Source: Burkholderia diffusa
GTDB lineage: Bacteria; Pseudomonadota; Gammaproteobacteria; Burkholderiales; Burkholderiaceae
Length of the DNA: 64,000 nt
Assembly: GCF_001718315.1 (NCBI RefSeq)
Contig: NZ_CP013363.1
Span: forward strand, 1,240,001 to 1,304,000
Direction of reading: 5' to 3'
The notes beneath the pieces were generated by a model. That model made no database searches. It was not told the DNA's origin and saw only the letters and a list, made by a program, of their open reading frames with translations. A program made the translations under genes and the position numbers. Of this stretch, positions 35,503-46,124 are shown one piece after another; positions within the stretch are counted from its first letter, which is position 1, and the number at the start of each line of letters is the position of its first letter.

Positions 35503-35548
35503 ACGATGCCCCGGTGCAACACGGTTGCCCGGGGCATCGTTCTTTTCT
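35503..35548. terminator. bidirectional terminator
   Basis: 12-bp perfect stem ACGATGCCCCGG / CCGGGGCATCGT, 14-nt loop, followed on the plus strand by a T-rich TCTTTTCT. It lies between the acid phosphatase and the convergent FAD dehydrogenase. Confidence 0.85.
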
Positions 35549-35550
35549 GC

Positions 35551-37056
35551 TCAGGCGGCGTTGCGCAGCGTCTCGCTCGCCGAATGCGCGGCGTGACGGC
35601 CGGCCTGCCGGCCGAAGAACGTCGCGTCGGCCAGCGACAATCCCGAGCTGTACCCGGCGCCCCAGCGCGGCAGCCCGCAGCTCGTGCGGCCGGCCGCATA
35701 GAGGCCGGCCACCGGCGCGCGCGCCGCATCGAGCACCTGCCCGGTGGGCAGCGTATCGAGCCCGCCCAGCGTGAAATGCGGATAGAACGCGTAGTCGATC
35801 CTGCAATCGAGCGCGACGAACGGCGGCTCGATCAGCGGCTTCAACCACTTCTTCGCCTTGTGGAACAGCGGATCGACGCCTTGTGCCGCGTGGCGGTTGT
35901 AGACGTCGACGGTCGCCGTCAGCGTGCCGGCGGGCATCTGCAGGTCGCGTTCGACTTCCTCCCATGTCTCGCCCGCTGCCGCAATGCCGATCCGCGCGAT
36001 CGCGGGCGGCTCCTGGTAGGTCGCCTGGTCGACCAGCAGGTAGATCCGGTCGTCGGCCTGGTGGAACGCGTGATGGCCGGTGCGACCGTGATAGCCGTCC
36101 TCGTTGATGAAGCGCTGGCCGCGCGCGTTCACGAAGATTCCGCGAATCAGCGATTCGGGCGCGTAGAACGGCAGGCTGACGAAGCCCTGGTCCATGTGGA
36201 TCGCCGCGCCGCCCGCGCTCTGGCCGAGCAGGATGCCCGAGCCGTCGTCGCCGGGGCTGCCGATCGGCTCGTCCGAGCGCAGCAATTGCGGCGCGTGCCG
36301 GCGCACCATGTCGCGATTCATCGCGAAGCCGCCCGCGCACAGGATCACCGCGCGACTCGCACGCACGCATGCCGTCTCGCCGTACGCGCGCAGCACGACG
36401 CCGCGCACCGCGCCCGCATCGTCGACGATCAGCGCCAGCGCGCGCGTGTCGTAGCGTGTCGACACACCGAGCGCCTGCACGCGCTCGGCCAGCACGCGCA
36501 TCAGCATCTGCCCGCCGCCCCAGCCCGGCCATTGCGGCGTGTGGCCGCGCGGGCACGGCTTCGCGGCCTCGCTGAACGGCCAGGCCTCCTCGCTGCCCGA
36601 CCAGATCAGGCAGTCGTCCGTTTCCGGTTCGACAATCCGCTCGGCGATGAACGTGTTCTTGTACGTGAGGCCCTGCGCGACGAGCCAGTCGTGATGCGCG
36701 AGGCTCTCGTTCGCATAGAGACGCACTTTCGCCTCGTCCGCGTCGCGGCCGCCCGCGAGCATCAGGTAGCGGTACAGGTCCTCGGTATCGTCGCTGAAGC
36801 CGGCTTGCCGCTGCGCAGGCGTGCCGCCGCTGCCGCCGAGGTAGATCTCGCCGCCGGACAGCGCGCTCGTGCCGCCGTAGCTCGATGCGCGCTCGACGAT
36901 CAGCGTGTCGGCGCCGGCGCTCGCGGCTTCGATCGCCGCGCATGCGCCGGCTGCGCCGAAGCCGACGATCACGACGTCGTGTTCGGCATCCCAGCGATGC
37001 ACGTCGCGGATGTTCAGGGGGCGGGTCAGGGAATAGTCGGATGACATGGGGGCCAT
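35551..37056 (-). CDS. FAD-dependent dehydrogenase, fumarate reductase/3-ketosteroid delta-1-dehydrogenase superfamily
   Basis: A 501-residue flavoprotein (498 if it starts at the second ATG, 37047; neither has a strong binding site). The dinucleotide fold is VVIVGFGAAGACAAIEAASAGADTLIVER near residue 30. The FAD-binding threonine/serine loop is SSYGGTSALSGGEIYLGG, and the C-terminal FAD segment is GLYAAGRTSCGLPRWGAGYSSGLSLADATFFGRQAG. A hydrophobic, cap-like middle domain is present, and no haem motif. The overall layout fits KstD-like enzymes that desaturate cyclic ketones, or related enoate reductases. It heads toward the SDR/SnoaL genes beginning 950 bases upstream on the other strand, and would supply the flavin step of that cluster. 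Confidence 0.85.
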   Translation of the reverse strand: MAPMSSDYSLTRPLNIRDVHRWDAEHDVVIVGFGAAGACAAIEAASAGADTLIVERASSYGGTSALSGGEIYLGGSGGTPAQRQAGFSDDTEDLYRYLMLAGGRDADEAKVRLYANESLAHHDWLVAQGLTYKNTFIAERIVEPETDDCLIWSGSEEAWPFSEAAKPCPRGHTPQWPGWGGGQMLMRVLAERVQALGVSTRYDTRALALIVDDAGAVRGVVLRAYGETACVRASRAVILCAGGFAMNRDMVRRHAPQLLRSDEPIGSPGDDGSGILLGQSAGGAAIHMDQGFVSLPFYAPESLIRGIFVNARGQRFINEDGYHGRTGHHAFHQADDRIYLLVDQATYQEPPAIARIGIAAAGETWEEVERDLQMPAGTLTATVDVYNRHAAQGVDPLFHKAKKWLKPLIEPPFVALDCRIDYAFYPHFTLGGLDTLPTGQVLDAARAPVAGLYAAGRTSCGLPRWGAGYSSGLSLADATFFGRQAGRHAAHSASETLRNAA

Positions 37057-37268
37057 GAGTCTGCGTGAAGGGAATCGGTGAAAAACGGGGGCGTGGCGCG
37101 GCATCGCCGGTGCGGGCGACTCGACACGGGCATCGGCGCGTTGTCGATGCGCACGCGAGGCGCGCCGCGTGTCGAGTGCGGGGAGGTCCGACAGCGACGG
37201 GAACCGGACGAGCAGCACGTGTCGGACGGCGCGCGGCGCAGGTATCGACGTGCGCCATCCGGTCGGTC

Positions 37269-37305
37269 CGCCAGGAAGCCACCGCATCGCGATGGCTTCC
37301 TGGCG
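37269..37305 (-). terminator. hairpin after the small secreted-protein gene
   Basis: Perfect 13-bp stem CGCCAGGAAGCCA / TGGCTTCCTGGCG with an inner CGC/GCG pair. It lies 35 bases beyond the stop of the 69-residue gene on the minus strand and separates it from the FAD dehydrogenase. No T-tract. Confidence 0.6.
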
Positions 37306-37340
37306 ACATCGCAAAGGCGCGGCGCACGGCCGCGCCGGCG

Positions 37341-37550
37341 TCACATGCCGCGCAACGCGGCGAAGCCGAAGTGCGACGGATCGATCGGTACGCAACCGGA
37401 CGGCAGGCCATTCGAGTCGACCGAGCGGCATTGCAGGATGCCGGCCGCATACGGCGGCGACGGGACCTGGTCGGCGCCATATCGCGCCATCGCCATGGCC
37501 GCGAACGTGCCTATCGCCAATACGCACAGCTTGCGAGTCGAAAGTCTCAT
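37341..37550 (-). CDS. small exported or membrane-anchored hypothetical protein
   Basis: A 69-residue protein with a strong GGAGGGG binding site 8 bases before ATG 37550. The N-terminus (MRLSTRKLCVLAIGTFAAMAMA) is a basic-hydrophobic signal or anchor. The mature part has three Pro-rich turns and two cysteines (LQCRSVD and SGCVPID), which could form a disulfide in the periplasm. I do not recognise the family. It has its own hairpin downstream and so appears to be monocistronic. Confidence 0.65.
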   Translation of the reverse strand: MRLSTRKLCVLAIGTFAAMAMARYGADQVPSPPYAAGILQCRSVDSNGLPSGCVPIDPSHFGFAALRGM

Positions 37551-38002
37551 GATCGTCGTCCCCTCCGGTTGGCCGTCATCGCGGTTCGTATCCGGCGACT
37601 GGCCACATGCAACGGCGCCGGATGACTGCACGGTAGCCAGCGCCGGCCCGTCGGCCATCGTCCGTTTCGACTAGGGGCAAACGCGAAGCGGGCTTCATGT
37701 GGCGCGCTGCGTTGCAGCATTACCGCGCGATCCGGTTCAGCTGAAGGACCCGCGAATTGTCTGCCCTGGCTTGTGCGACCGGGCACCTCGCCATCCGACC
37801 CACGCCGCGCATCCGCCGCCGCATCGCAGCATCCGATGTTGCGCCACCGTCGCTCCCGGTGTTTTCCCCGATCCTCACCCTGCTCCGTATGGATGATGAG
37901 GACCGGTTGGTCCGATGCGAACCTGCGCATCGACGTCGCAATGCCGCCGCGGCCGCACGCGCGGCGCGGCAGACGCTTTCCGTCCACTCACGGGAGTACC
38001 GC
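37551..38002. other. 452-base divergent intergenic region
   Basis: Between the small exported protein (minus) and the SnoaL-SDR operon (plus). The promoter of the catabolic operon should lie here. I found no convincing operator palindrome, and no regulator gene is adjacent. Frames crossing it are open only because of GC bias. Confidence 0.5.
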
Positions 38003-38419
38003 ATGACCGATTCGAATGCCCGCCACGCGCTGTACGAACTTGCGTGCCGTTACGCGCAAGCCGTCGACCGGCGCGACTGGGCGCGCCTCGCCACCCTCTT
38101 CACCGTCGACGCGCAGCTCGACGGACCCGGATTCCGCTTCGACGACCGCGACGCGATCGTCGCCGGAATGAGCGTGATCGAACGCTACGAGACGACCCAG
38201 CATCACGTGCACAACCAGCTCGTCACGCTCGAAAGCGGCGAAGCCGATGTCGAGACCTACGGCGTCGCGTGCCACGTCTATGTGCGCGACGGCGTGAAGC
38301 GCAAGCTCGACTGGGGGCTGCGTTATCGCGACCGCTGCGTGTTCGACGGCGGCACGTGGCGCTTCGCCGCGCGCACGCTGCACGTCGACTGGTCGCAAGA
38401 CCTGCCGCTGGAGGGCTGA
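38003..38419 (+). CDS. SnoaL/NTF2-fold protein
   Basis: A 138-residue member of the SnoaL-like/NTF2 superfamily (ketosteroid isomerase fold), starting with a helix LYELACRYAQAVDRRDWARLATLF and the typical beta-sheet QHHVHNQLVTLES. Such proteins act as isomerases, cyclases or dehydratases on hydrophobic ring substrates, or as small accessory enzymes. CGGGAG precedes ATG 38003. It is the first gene of a plus-strand operon with three SDRs and an epimerase-like protein (3 bases to the next start). Two related proteins occur at 47044-47544 and 47754-48275. Confidence 0.85.
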   Translation: MTDSNARHALYELACRYAQAVDRRDWARLATLFTVDAQLDGPGFRFDDRDAIVAGMSVIERYETTQHHVHNQLVTLESGEADVETYGVACHVYVRDGVKRKLDWGLRYRDRCVFDGGTWRFAARTLHVDWSQDLPLEG

Positions 38420-38422
38420 ACG

Positions 38423-39280
38423 ATGCGCTCGCCCCTCCCTCTCGCCGGTCGCACCGCACTCGTCACGGGCGGCGCCGGCGGCATCGGCGCGGCCTGCGCG
38501 CACGCGCTCGTCGCCGACGGCGCGGCCGTCGTGCTGATGGGCCGCCGCCGCGACGCGCTCGAACGCGCACAGCGGCGCCTTGCCGACGCAGTGCCCGGCA
38601 GCCGCGTCGCGCTCCACGCCGGCGACGCCTGCGACGACGCCGACCTGCAGGCCGCGCTGGACACCGCATGGGCGCTCGATCGCCGTCTCGACATCGTGGT
38701 GCCGACCGTCGGCGGCGCCGGGTTTCGCCCGCTGCTGATGCACGACGCCGACAGCTTCCGCGCCGAAATCGACCTGAACCTGCACAGCGCGTTCGCCGCG
38801 ATTCGTCACGCCGCGCCGCGACTCGCCGACAGCGGCGGCGGCGCGATCGTCTGCATCTCGTCGACGGCCGCGCAGATCAATTTCCGCTGGCTGACTGCGT
38901 ACTGCACCGCGAAAGCCGCGCTCGAAGCGCTGGTGCGCGGTGCGGCCGAGGAGCTGGCCGGCGCGAAGATCCGCGTCAATGCGGTGCGGCCGGGCCTCAC
39001 GCGCTCCGAAGCCACCGCACCGATGTTCGACGACCGTGCACTGGTCGACAGCTTCCTCGAACAGATTCCGCTCGGCACGCTCGGTGAACCGGAAGCGATC
39101 GCGCATGCGGTGCGCTATCTCGCGGGCCCGGAGTCGGGCTGGGTCACGGGCCAGAGCTTCGCGGTCGACGGCGGCCACGAACTGCGCGCCAACCCGCGCG
39201 TCGACGCCACGATCGCGCAGATCTATGGCGCGGCCGCGCTCGATGCGGTCAGGGCCGGCCGTGCGCCGGGCGCCGCTTGA
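38423..39280 (+). CDS. short-chain dehydrogenase/reductase (SDR 1)
   Basis: A 285-residue classical SDR oxidising or reducing a hydroxyl/keto group with NAD(P). It has the cofactor site TGGAGGIG, and the catalytic Ser-Tyr-Lys in SSTAAQINF and AYCTAKAAL. The NNAG motif is replaced by PTVGGAGF, a variant in some SDRs. It follows the SnoaL-like gene by 3 bases. Basic residues after the second strand (GRRRDAL) suggest NADP use. The substrate is unknown but presumably the same cyclic compound handled by its neighbours. Confidence 0.9.
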   Translation: MRSPLPLAGRTALVTGGAGGIGAACAHALVADGAAVVLMGRRRDALERAQRRLADAVPGSRVALHAGDACDDADLQAALDTAWALDRRLDIVVPTVGGAGFRPLLMHDADSFRAEIDLNLHSAFAAIRHAAPRLADSGGGAIVCISSTAAQINFRWLTAYCTAKAALEALVRGAAEELAGAKIRVNAVRPGLTRSEATAPMFDDRALVDSFLEQIPLGTLGEPEAIAHAVRYLAGPESGWVTGQSFAVDGGHELRANPRVDATIAQIYGAAALDAVRAGRAPGAA

Positions 39281-39323
39281 GCGGCCTCGTTCTTTCAATA
39301 CATCACAGGAAATCGACCCAAAG

Positions 39324-40082
39324 ATGAATCGAGTCGCAAACAAGGTCGCGCTGATCACCGGCGCGGCGAGCGGCGTCGGCCGCGAGGATGCGCTGCTGCT
39401 GGCCGCCGAGGGCGCGCGCGTCGTGCTCACCGACATCGACGAGGAGGCGGGCCGCGCGCTCGCGCGTGAAATCGGCGATACGGCGCTGTTCGTCCGCCAG
39501 GACATCGCCGACGAGGACGGCTGGCGGCACGCGATCGCGTCGACGCTCGATCGCTTCGGACGCCTGGACGTACTCGTCAACAATGCGGCGATCTGCCCGG
39601 TCGGCTCGATCGAGGACACGAGCCTCGATACCTGGCGGCGCGTGCTCCGTGTCAACGCGGACGGCTACTTCCTCGGCTGCAAGTACGCGATCGGCGCGAT
39701 GAAGGACAACGACACGCCCGGCTCGATCGTGATGATGTCGTCGGTCGCCGCGCTCGGCGGCCTGCCGATGATGTGCGCATACACCGGCTCGAAAGGCGCG
39801 GTGACGGCGCTCGCGCGCAGCGTCGCCGTGCACTGCAAGCGCAGCGGCTACCGGATCCGTTGCAACTCGATCCACCCGGACGGGATCTGGACGCCGATGA
39901 CGCAAGCATTGATGCCGGGCCTCGACCGGGCCGAACTCGGCATCGGCAACGATCCGATGGCGCGCATGTGCGACCCGAGGGACGTCGCGAATCTCGTGCT
40001 ATTCCTCGCATCCGACGAGTCGCGCTTCGTGAACGGCGCGGAGCTGCGGATCGACAACGCGCAACTCGTGTCGTCGCTGTGA
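39324..40082 (+). CDS. short-chain dehydrogenase/reductase (SDR 2)
   Basis: A 252-residue SDR with TGAASGVG, LTDIDEE (acidic residue after strand 2, indicating NAD preference), NNAAICPVG and the catalytic SSVAALGG...YTGSK. It belongs with cyclopentanol/hydroxysteroid-type SDRs (a CKYAIGAMK helix and a SIHPDGIWTPM loop). It is co-directional, 43 bases after SDR 1. Confidence 0.9.
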   Translation: MNRVANKVALITGAASGVGREDALLLAAEGARVVLTDIDEEAGRALAREIGDTALFVRQDIADEDGWRHAIASTLDRFGRLDVLVNNAAICPVGSIEDTSLDTWRRVLRVNADGYFLGCKYAIGAMKDNDTPGSIVMMSSVAALGGLPMMCAYTGSKGAVTALARSVAVHCKRSGYRIRCNSIHPDGIWTPMTQALMPGLDRAELGIGNDPMARMCDPRDVANLVLFLASDESRFVNGAELRIDNAQLVSSL

Positions 40083-40119
40083 CGCGGCGCGTGCCTTTCC
40101 CGTTCGAAGGAGGCTTGTG

Positions 40120-40956
40120 ATGATTTCATTTGCCGGCAAGACGGTGCTGGTCACCGGCGGCGGCGCGGGCATCGGTCGCGCGTGCGCGCAAGCGTTCGGT
40201 GCGGCGGGCGCGCGCGTCGCGGTGGCCGAGCTCGATCCCGCGCGCGCGCAGGACGTGCGCGAGGCGCTCGAAGCCGCGGGCGTCGACGCGCTCGTGGGCG
40301 TCGTGGACGTCACGCGCCGCGACGAAGTCGACGCATTCGCGCGGACGATCGACGCACGCTTCGGCGGCCTCGACGTGCTCGTCAACAACGTCGGCGATTT
40401 CCTGCAGATCGCGAAGCCGTTCGACGCCCATACCGACGACGACATCGCGCGCCTGTTCGACGTGAACCTGCGCCAGGTGTTCGTCGTCACGCGCGCGATG
40501 CTGCCGTTGCTGCGCAAGCGCGGCGCGGGCGGCAGCATCGTCGGCGTGTCGTCGATCGAGGGCTTCCGCGCGATACCGAACTGCACCGTCTATGCGTCGT
40601 TCAAGGCCGCGCTGACCGGTTTCACGAAAAGCCTCGCGCTCGAACTCGGGCCGGCCGGCATCCGCGTGAACCAGATCGCGCCGGAGACCACCGAGACGCC
40701 GCAGGTGCCCGTGAGCGCGATGGTCGCGGCCGAGCATCGCGCGCACGTCCCGCGCTGGATTCCGCTCGGGCGCTTCGGTGCGGCCGGCGACATCGCGGGC
40801 GCCGCGCTGTTCCTCGCGAGCCCGCTCGCCGCGTGGGTCACCGGCACGACGCTCCATGTGGACGGCGGCGCGCTCGCGGCGGCCGGCTGGTATCGCGACC
40901 CGAACGGCTTCTGGACCAACATGCCGGTCGTCACGGGCAACGGCTTCAACTTCTGA
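40120..40956 (+). CDS. short-chain dehydrogenase/reductase (SDR 3)
   Basis: A 278-residue SDR with TGGGAGIG, AELDPAR (NAD-type), NNVGDF and the catalytic SSIEGFRAI...YASFK. AAGGAGG lies 6 bases before ATG 40120, which excludes GTG 40117. The C-terminus has a longer substrate loop (GWYRDPNGFWTNM) than the other SDRs here. Position in the operon is 37 bases after SDR 2. Confidence 0.9.
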   Translation: MISFAGKTVLVTGGGAGIGRACAQAFGAAGARVAVAELDPARAQDVREALEAAGVDALVGVVDVTRRDEVDAFARTIDARFGGLDVLVNNVGDFLQIAKPFDAHTDDDIARLFDVNLRQVFVVTRAMLPLLRKRGAGGSIVGVSSIEGFRAIPNCTVYASFKAALTGFTKSLALELGPAGIRVNQIAPETTETPQVPVSAMVAAEHRAHVPRWIPLGRFGAAGDIAGAALFLASPLAAWVTGTTLHVDGGALAAAGWYRDPNGFWTNMPVVTGNGFNF

Positions 40957-41034
40957 GCGCCGCTTCGCGCGGCTTCATCCGTTCAATCGTCGGTTCAATT
41001 CATGCGGCGCACCTGCGCCGCCCTCGGAGACACC

Positions 41035-41940
41035 ATGAACATTCTGATCATCGGCGGCACCGGCCTCATCGGCGGCCACGCGGCGCTGCATCTGCACGCA
41101 CAAGGCAACGACGTGACGCTCGCCGCGCGCAAGCCGCCCGCGCCCGGCAGCGCGCTCGCGCAGTTCGACGTGCTGCTGCGCGACTACGTCGCCGGCAACT
41201 TCACGCGCGACGATCTCGCGCCGTTCGACGCGGTCGTGTTCGCGGCAGGCAACGACATCCGCCACCTGCCGCCCGGCACCGACGAAGCCGCTCACTGGGA
41301 ACGCGCGAACGTCGACGCGGTGCCGCGCTTCTTCGCGCTCGCGCGCGACGCGGGCGTGAAGCGCGCGGTGCTGGTCGGCAGTTTCTATCCGCAGGTCGCG
41401 CCGGCGCTCGTCGACACGGTGCCGTACGTGCGCTCGCGCCATCTCGCCGACGAACGCGTGCGCGCGCTCGCGTCGCCGTCGTTCGCGGTGTGCAGCGTCA
41501 ATGCGCCGTTCGTCGTCGGATCGGTGCCGGGGCTGCGCAACGAGATGTTCGCCGCGTACACGGGCTATGCGCAGGGCAGGCTCGCCGGCCTGCCGGTGTA
41601 CGGGCCGGCCGGCGGCAGCAACTTCATCTCGACGCAATCGCTGTCGGAAGCGATCTGGGGCGCGCTGCAACGCGGCGAATCCGGCAAGGCGTATCTCGTC
41701 GGCGACGAGAACCTGAGCTTCGCCGAGTATTTCGCGGCCTTCTTCCGCGCGGCCGGCAATCCGCAGCCGGTGCCGTCGCTCGATCAGGAGCATCCGCTGC
41801 TGCCGGATATCGCGATCTATACGGGGCGCGGCAACGTCGTGTCGTACGAACCCGATCCGGCCGATATCGCACTGCTGCGCTACCGGCGCGGCGACGTGCA
41901 GCGTGCGGTGAACGAAGTGGTCGCGCAGTGCGGCGCGTAA
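41035..41940 (+). CDS. NAD-dependent epimerase/dehydratase-like protein (extended SDR)
   Basis: A 301-residue extended SDR. It begins MNILIIGGTGLIGGHAALHLHAQG, the classic TGxxGxxG NAD site of epimerases and isoflavone-reductase-like proteins. The usual YxxxK is not in its normal place (VGSFYPQVAPALVDTVPYVRSRH lies in that region), so the activity may be atypical. It closes the plus-strand operon, 78 bases after SDR 3, and is followed by a long terminator hairpin. Confidence 0.87.
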   Translation: MNILIIGGTGLIGGHAALHLHAQGNDVTLAARKPPAPGSALAQFDVLLRDYVAGNFTRDDLAPFDAVVFAAGNDIRHLPPGTDEAAHWERANVDAVPRFFALARDAGVKRAVLVGSFYPQVAPALVDTVPYVRSRHLADERVRALASPSFAVCSVNAPFVVGSVPGLRNEMFAAYTGYAQGRLAGLPVYGPAGGSNFISTQSLSEAIWGALQRGESGKAYLVGDENLSFAEYFAAFFRAAGNPQPVPSLDQEHPLLPDIAIYTGRGNVVSYEPDPADIALLRYRRGDVQRAVNEVVAQCGA

Positions 41941-41989
41941 ACGCACGCCGGACGCACCGCTTGCAACGCTGAAACGAAGCAGAAACAAG

Positions 41990-42030
41990 AACGTCCCGCG
42001 GCCGGCGATGCATGCCGGCCGCGGGACGTT
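41990..42030. terminator. bidirectional terminator, 17-bp stem
   Basis: Perfect stem AACGTCCCGCGGCCGGC / GCCGGCCGCGGGACGTT, loop GATGCAT. On the minus strand it is followed by the T-rich CTTGTTTCTGCTT, so it serves pckG best, and it also ends the plus-strand operon. Confidence 0.88.
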
Positions 42031-42044
42031 CATGCCACCACGTT

Positions 42045-42092
42045 GTTACGTGGTTACTTCGACTTCAAGTTACGTGGTTACTTCGACTTCAA
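42045..42092. repeat. 24-bp perfect tandem duplication just after the pckG stop codon
   Basis: Two exact head-to-tail copies of a 24-bp unit (42045-42068 and 42069-42092; plus strand begins GTTACGTGGTTACTTC) lie 3 bases beyond the pckG stop. The unit is lower in GC than its surroundings. Being a multiple of 3 it would preserve frame, but it is non-coding here. It probably arose by replication slippage. Confidence 0.9.
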
Positions 42093-42095
42093 TCG

Positions 42096-43961
<1,866 letters not shown>

Positions 43962-44485
43962 GGGAATGTCTCCAGACTATTGGGCGGGGATGGGGGATGC
44001 GGGACGAGCCCGCGAGATGGGGAATGCGGTCGGAGCGCAGGATGCAGCGACGCGCAAGGCGGAACACGCGAGCGGAGCGCGTATCGATGCCGCGATGCGG
44101 GCGAGAGAATGTGATGTCTCGTATGAGCGTGCGAACGCGAGTTTCGCCATGCAAGCAACCTGCCGTACAACTCCATGCCGGCCAGCATACCATCGCCGTT
44201 ATTGGGCGGGCGTTGCGTTGCAACAAGAAACAATTGTCACGACGCACCGGCATGCCGCTTGCCGCAGGTCCTTTTTACTGCGTCGGCGCGTGAGCTTTGG
44301 GGACGAAACGGCTGGAACGTCCGTCCCGCAATGGTTTCGCGAATACGGAAAAAATCGCGCGACACGTTCGCATGCGATGCATGCGCACGGTCGCGGACCG
44401 AATTCGTGTTTTCGCTACTCAGGCAAACCCTGAATTAGGTTGCGTACACAAACATCCATCGCGCATGCGTTGTGTACGGTACCGC
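43962..44485. other. 524-base region upstream of pckG with an inverted repeat
   Basis: No gene seen. It contains GTACACAA-N18-TTGTGTAC (44444-44477), perfect 8-bp arms with an inner CGCATGCG. It lies 8 bases after the stop of the SDR gene at 44486 and may be a terminator or operator. The pckG promoter should be in the 43980-44280 part but no clear boxes stand out. Confidence 0.5.
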
Positions 44486-45262
44486 TCAAAACGGCGCGCC
44501 CGGCAATCCGGGGTAATACGCGCCCGCTGCCATCCCGCCGTCCACGGACAGTTCGGCGCCGTTGCAGTACGACGCTTCGTCGCTCGCGAGAAACAGCGTC
44601 GCACGCGCGATTTCGTCAGGCAAGCCGACGCGTTGCAGTGGCACGTGCGTGTAGTGCTTGTTGATCTCGTCGAGCGGTGCGCCGGTCGGGTTCGACATCG
44701 CGGTGTTGACGCCACCGGGATGGATCGAATTCACGCGCACGCCCTGGTGGCCGAGTTCGAGCGCCGCCACCTTCGTCAACCCGCGCACGCCCCATTTGCT
44801 CGATACGTAGGCGGCCAGCGCGTTCACGCCGCGCAGCCCGTCCACCGACGAGATGTTGACGATCGACCCGCGCTTCTGCTCGATCATGCGCGGCGCGATT
44901 GTTCGAATCCCGACGAACGTGCCGACGAGGTTGATCGATACCGCACGCTCGAAATCGCGTTTCGACAATTCGGTGATCGCGCCGAACATCAGCACGGCCG
45001 CATTATTCACGAGCACGTCGATGCGGCCGAACTGCTCGACGGTCGCATCCGCGACGCGCGCCCAGTTCGCTTCGTCGCCCACGTCGAGCCGCATGAAGCG
45101 TGCCGCGTCGCCAAGTTCGCGCGCAAGCGCCTCGCCTTCCGCGTCGAGCACGTCGCCGATCACCACGCACGCGCCCTCGCTGACGAACAGCCTGCATGTC
45201 GCGGCGCCCATCCCGCGCGCGCCGCCCGTGACGATCGCCACCTTCCCTTCCAGTCGACCCAT
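44486..45262 (-). CDS. short-chain dehydrogenase/reductase (SDR 4), hydroxysteroid dehydrogenase-like
   Basis: A 258-residue SDR with TGGARGMG, IGDVLDAEG (NAD-type), NNAAVLMFG and the catalytic SSVDGLRGV...YVSSK. The ARGMGAA.. opening and HPGGVNTAM loop resemble 3-alpha/20-beta-hydroxysteroid dehydrogenases. GAGGAG precedes ATG 45262. It is the last gene of the minus-strand arm (SnoaL, SDR 6, SDR 5, SDR 4). Confidence 0.9.
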   Translation of the reverse strand: MGRLEGKVAIVTGGARGMGAATCRLFVSEGACVVIGDVLDAEGEALARELGDAARFMRLDVGDEANWARVADATVEQFGRIDVLVNNAAVLMFGAITELSKRDFERAVSINLVGTFVGIRTIAPRMIEQKRGSIVNISSVDGLRGVNALAAYVSSKWGVRGLTKVAALELGHQGVRVNSIHPGGVNTAMSNPTGAPLDEINKHYTHVPLQRVGLPDEIARATLFLASDEASYCNGAELSVDGGMAAGAYYPGLPGAPF

Positions 45263-45359
45263 GTCGCTCTCTCCTCGATGCTTTCCGATTCCGGTTTGCC
45301 GGCCGCCGCGCACTGTGACGCGCAACGGTGCCGGCCGTTGATTTGCGTCGCGTTCGCCG

Positions 45360-46115
45360 TCAGCCCCAGTACGCCTGCCCGCCATCGAGCGGCAGCGTCG
45401 CCCCCGTCAGGTACGCGGCGTCGCGGCTCGCGAGGAACACGATCGCGCGCCCGATGTCGTGCTCGCAGTCTCCGACGCGGCCGAGCGGGATCGTGCGGAA
45501 GAACGCGGCCGCTTCGTCCGGATTCGCGTCGACCCAGCCCTTCAGTCCCGGCGACAGCGCATGCGGCGCGACCGCGTTCACGCGAATGCCGTCGGCGCCC
45601 CATTCGCATGCCGCCGCGCGCGTGAGTGCTCGAATCGCTTCCTTGGTCGCCGCGTACGCACCGTAGCCCGACGTGTCCCAGCGCACCGCGGCCGACGACG
45701 CGAAATTGACGATCACGCCATCGCCCTTCAGATGCGGATGGCACGCACGCATCATGCGCAGCGTCGCGATCGGCCCCGACTCGAGGCCCGCGAGAAAATC
45801 CGCGTCGGTCACGTCGAGCAGGCGGCCGAGCGGCACGACCTGCGCGTTGTTGATCAGGATCTGCACGCCGCGAAACCGCTCGACGACCGCATCGACGCAC
45901 CGCGCGATTTGCGCGGCGTCCATCACGTCGCACACGAACGGCTCCGCGACACCGCTGCGTGCGCGGATCGCATCGCAGGTCGCGATCAGCTTGTCGCGCG
46001 TGCGGCCGACCACGGCCACTTGCGCGCCTTCTGCCGCAAGCGCGTACGCAACGCCTTGCCCGACGCCCTGCCCCGCACCCGTGACGAGCGCGACCTTGCC
46101 TTCGAGAATGCCCAT
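45360..46115 (-). CDS. short-chain dehydrogenase/reductase (SDR 5)
   Basis: A 251-residue SDR with TGAGQGVG, VGRTRDKL (basic, NADP-type), NNAQVVPLG and the catalytic ASSAAVRWD...YAATK. The start is ATG 46115 with AAGGAG upstream. It lies 9 bases after SDR 6 and 97 bases before SDR 4. Confidence 0.9.
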   Translation of the reverse strand: MGILEGKVALVTGAGQGVGQGVAYALAAEGAQVAVVGRTRDKLIATCDAIRARSGVAEPFVCDVMDAAQIARCVDAVVERFRGVQILINNAQVVPLGRLLDVTDADFLAGLESGPIATLRMMRACHPHLKGDGVIVNFASSAAVRWDTSGYGAYAATKEAIRALTRAAACEWGADGIRVNAVAPHALSPGLKGWVDANPDEAAAFFRTIPLGRVGDCEHDIGRAIVFLASRDAAYLTGATLPLDGGQAYWG

Positions 46116-46124
46116 CTGCGCTCC

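Noticed and set aside
36900..38000. A regulator gene for the SDR cluster
   Set aside because: No HTH protein could be found between the FAD dehydrogenase and the SnoaL gene on either strand.
42045..42092. Possible CRISPR-like repeats
   Set aside because: There are only two adjacent copies with no spacer between them and no cas genes, so this is a tandem duplication.
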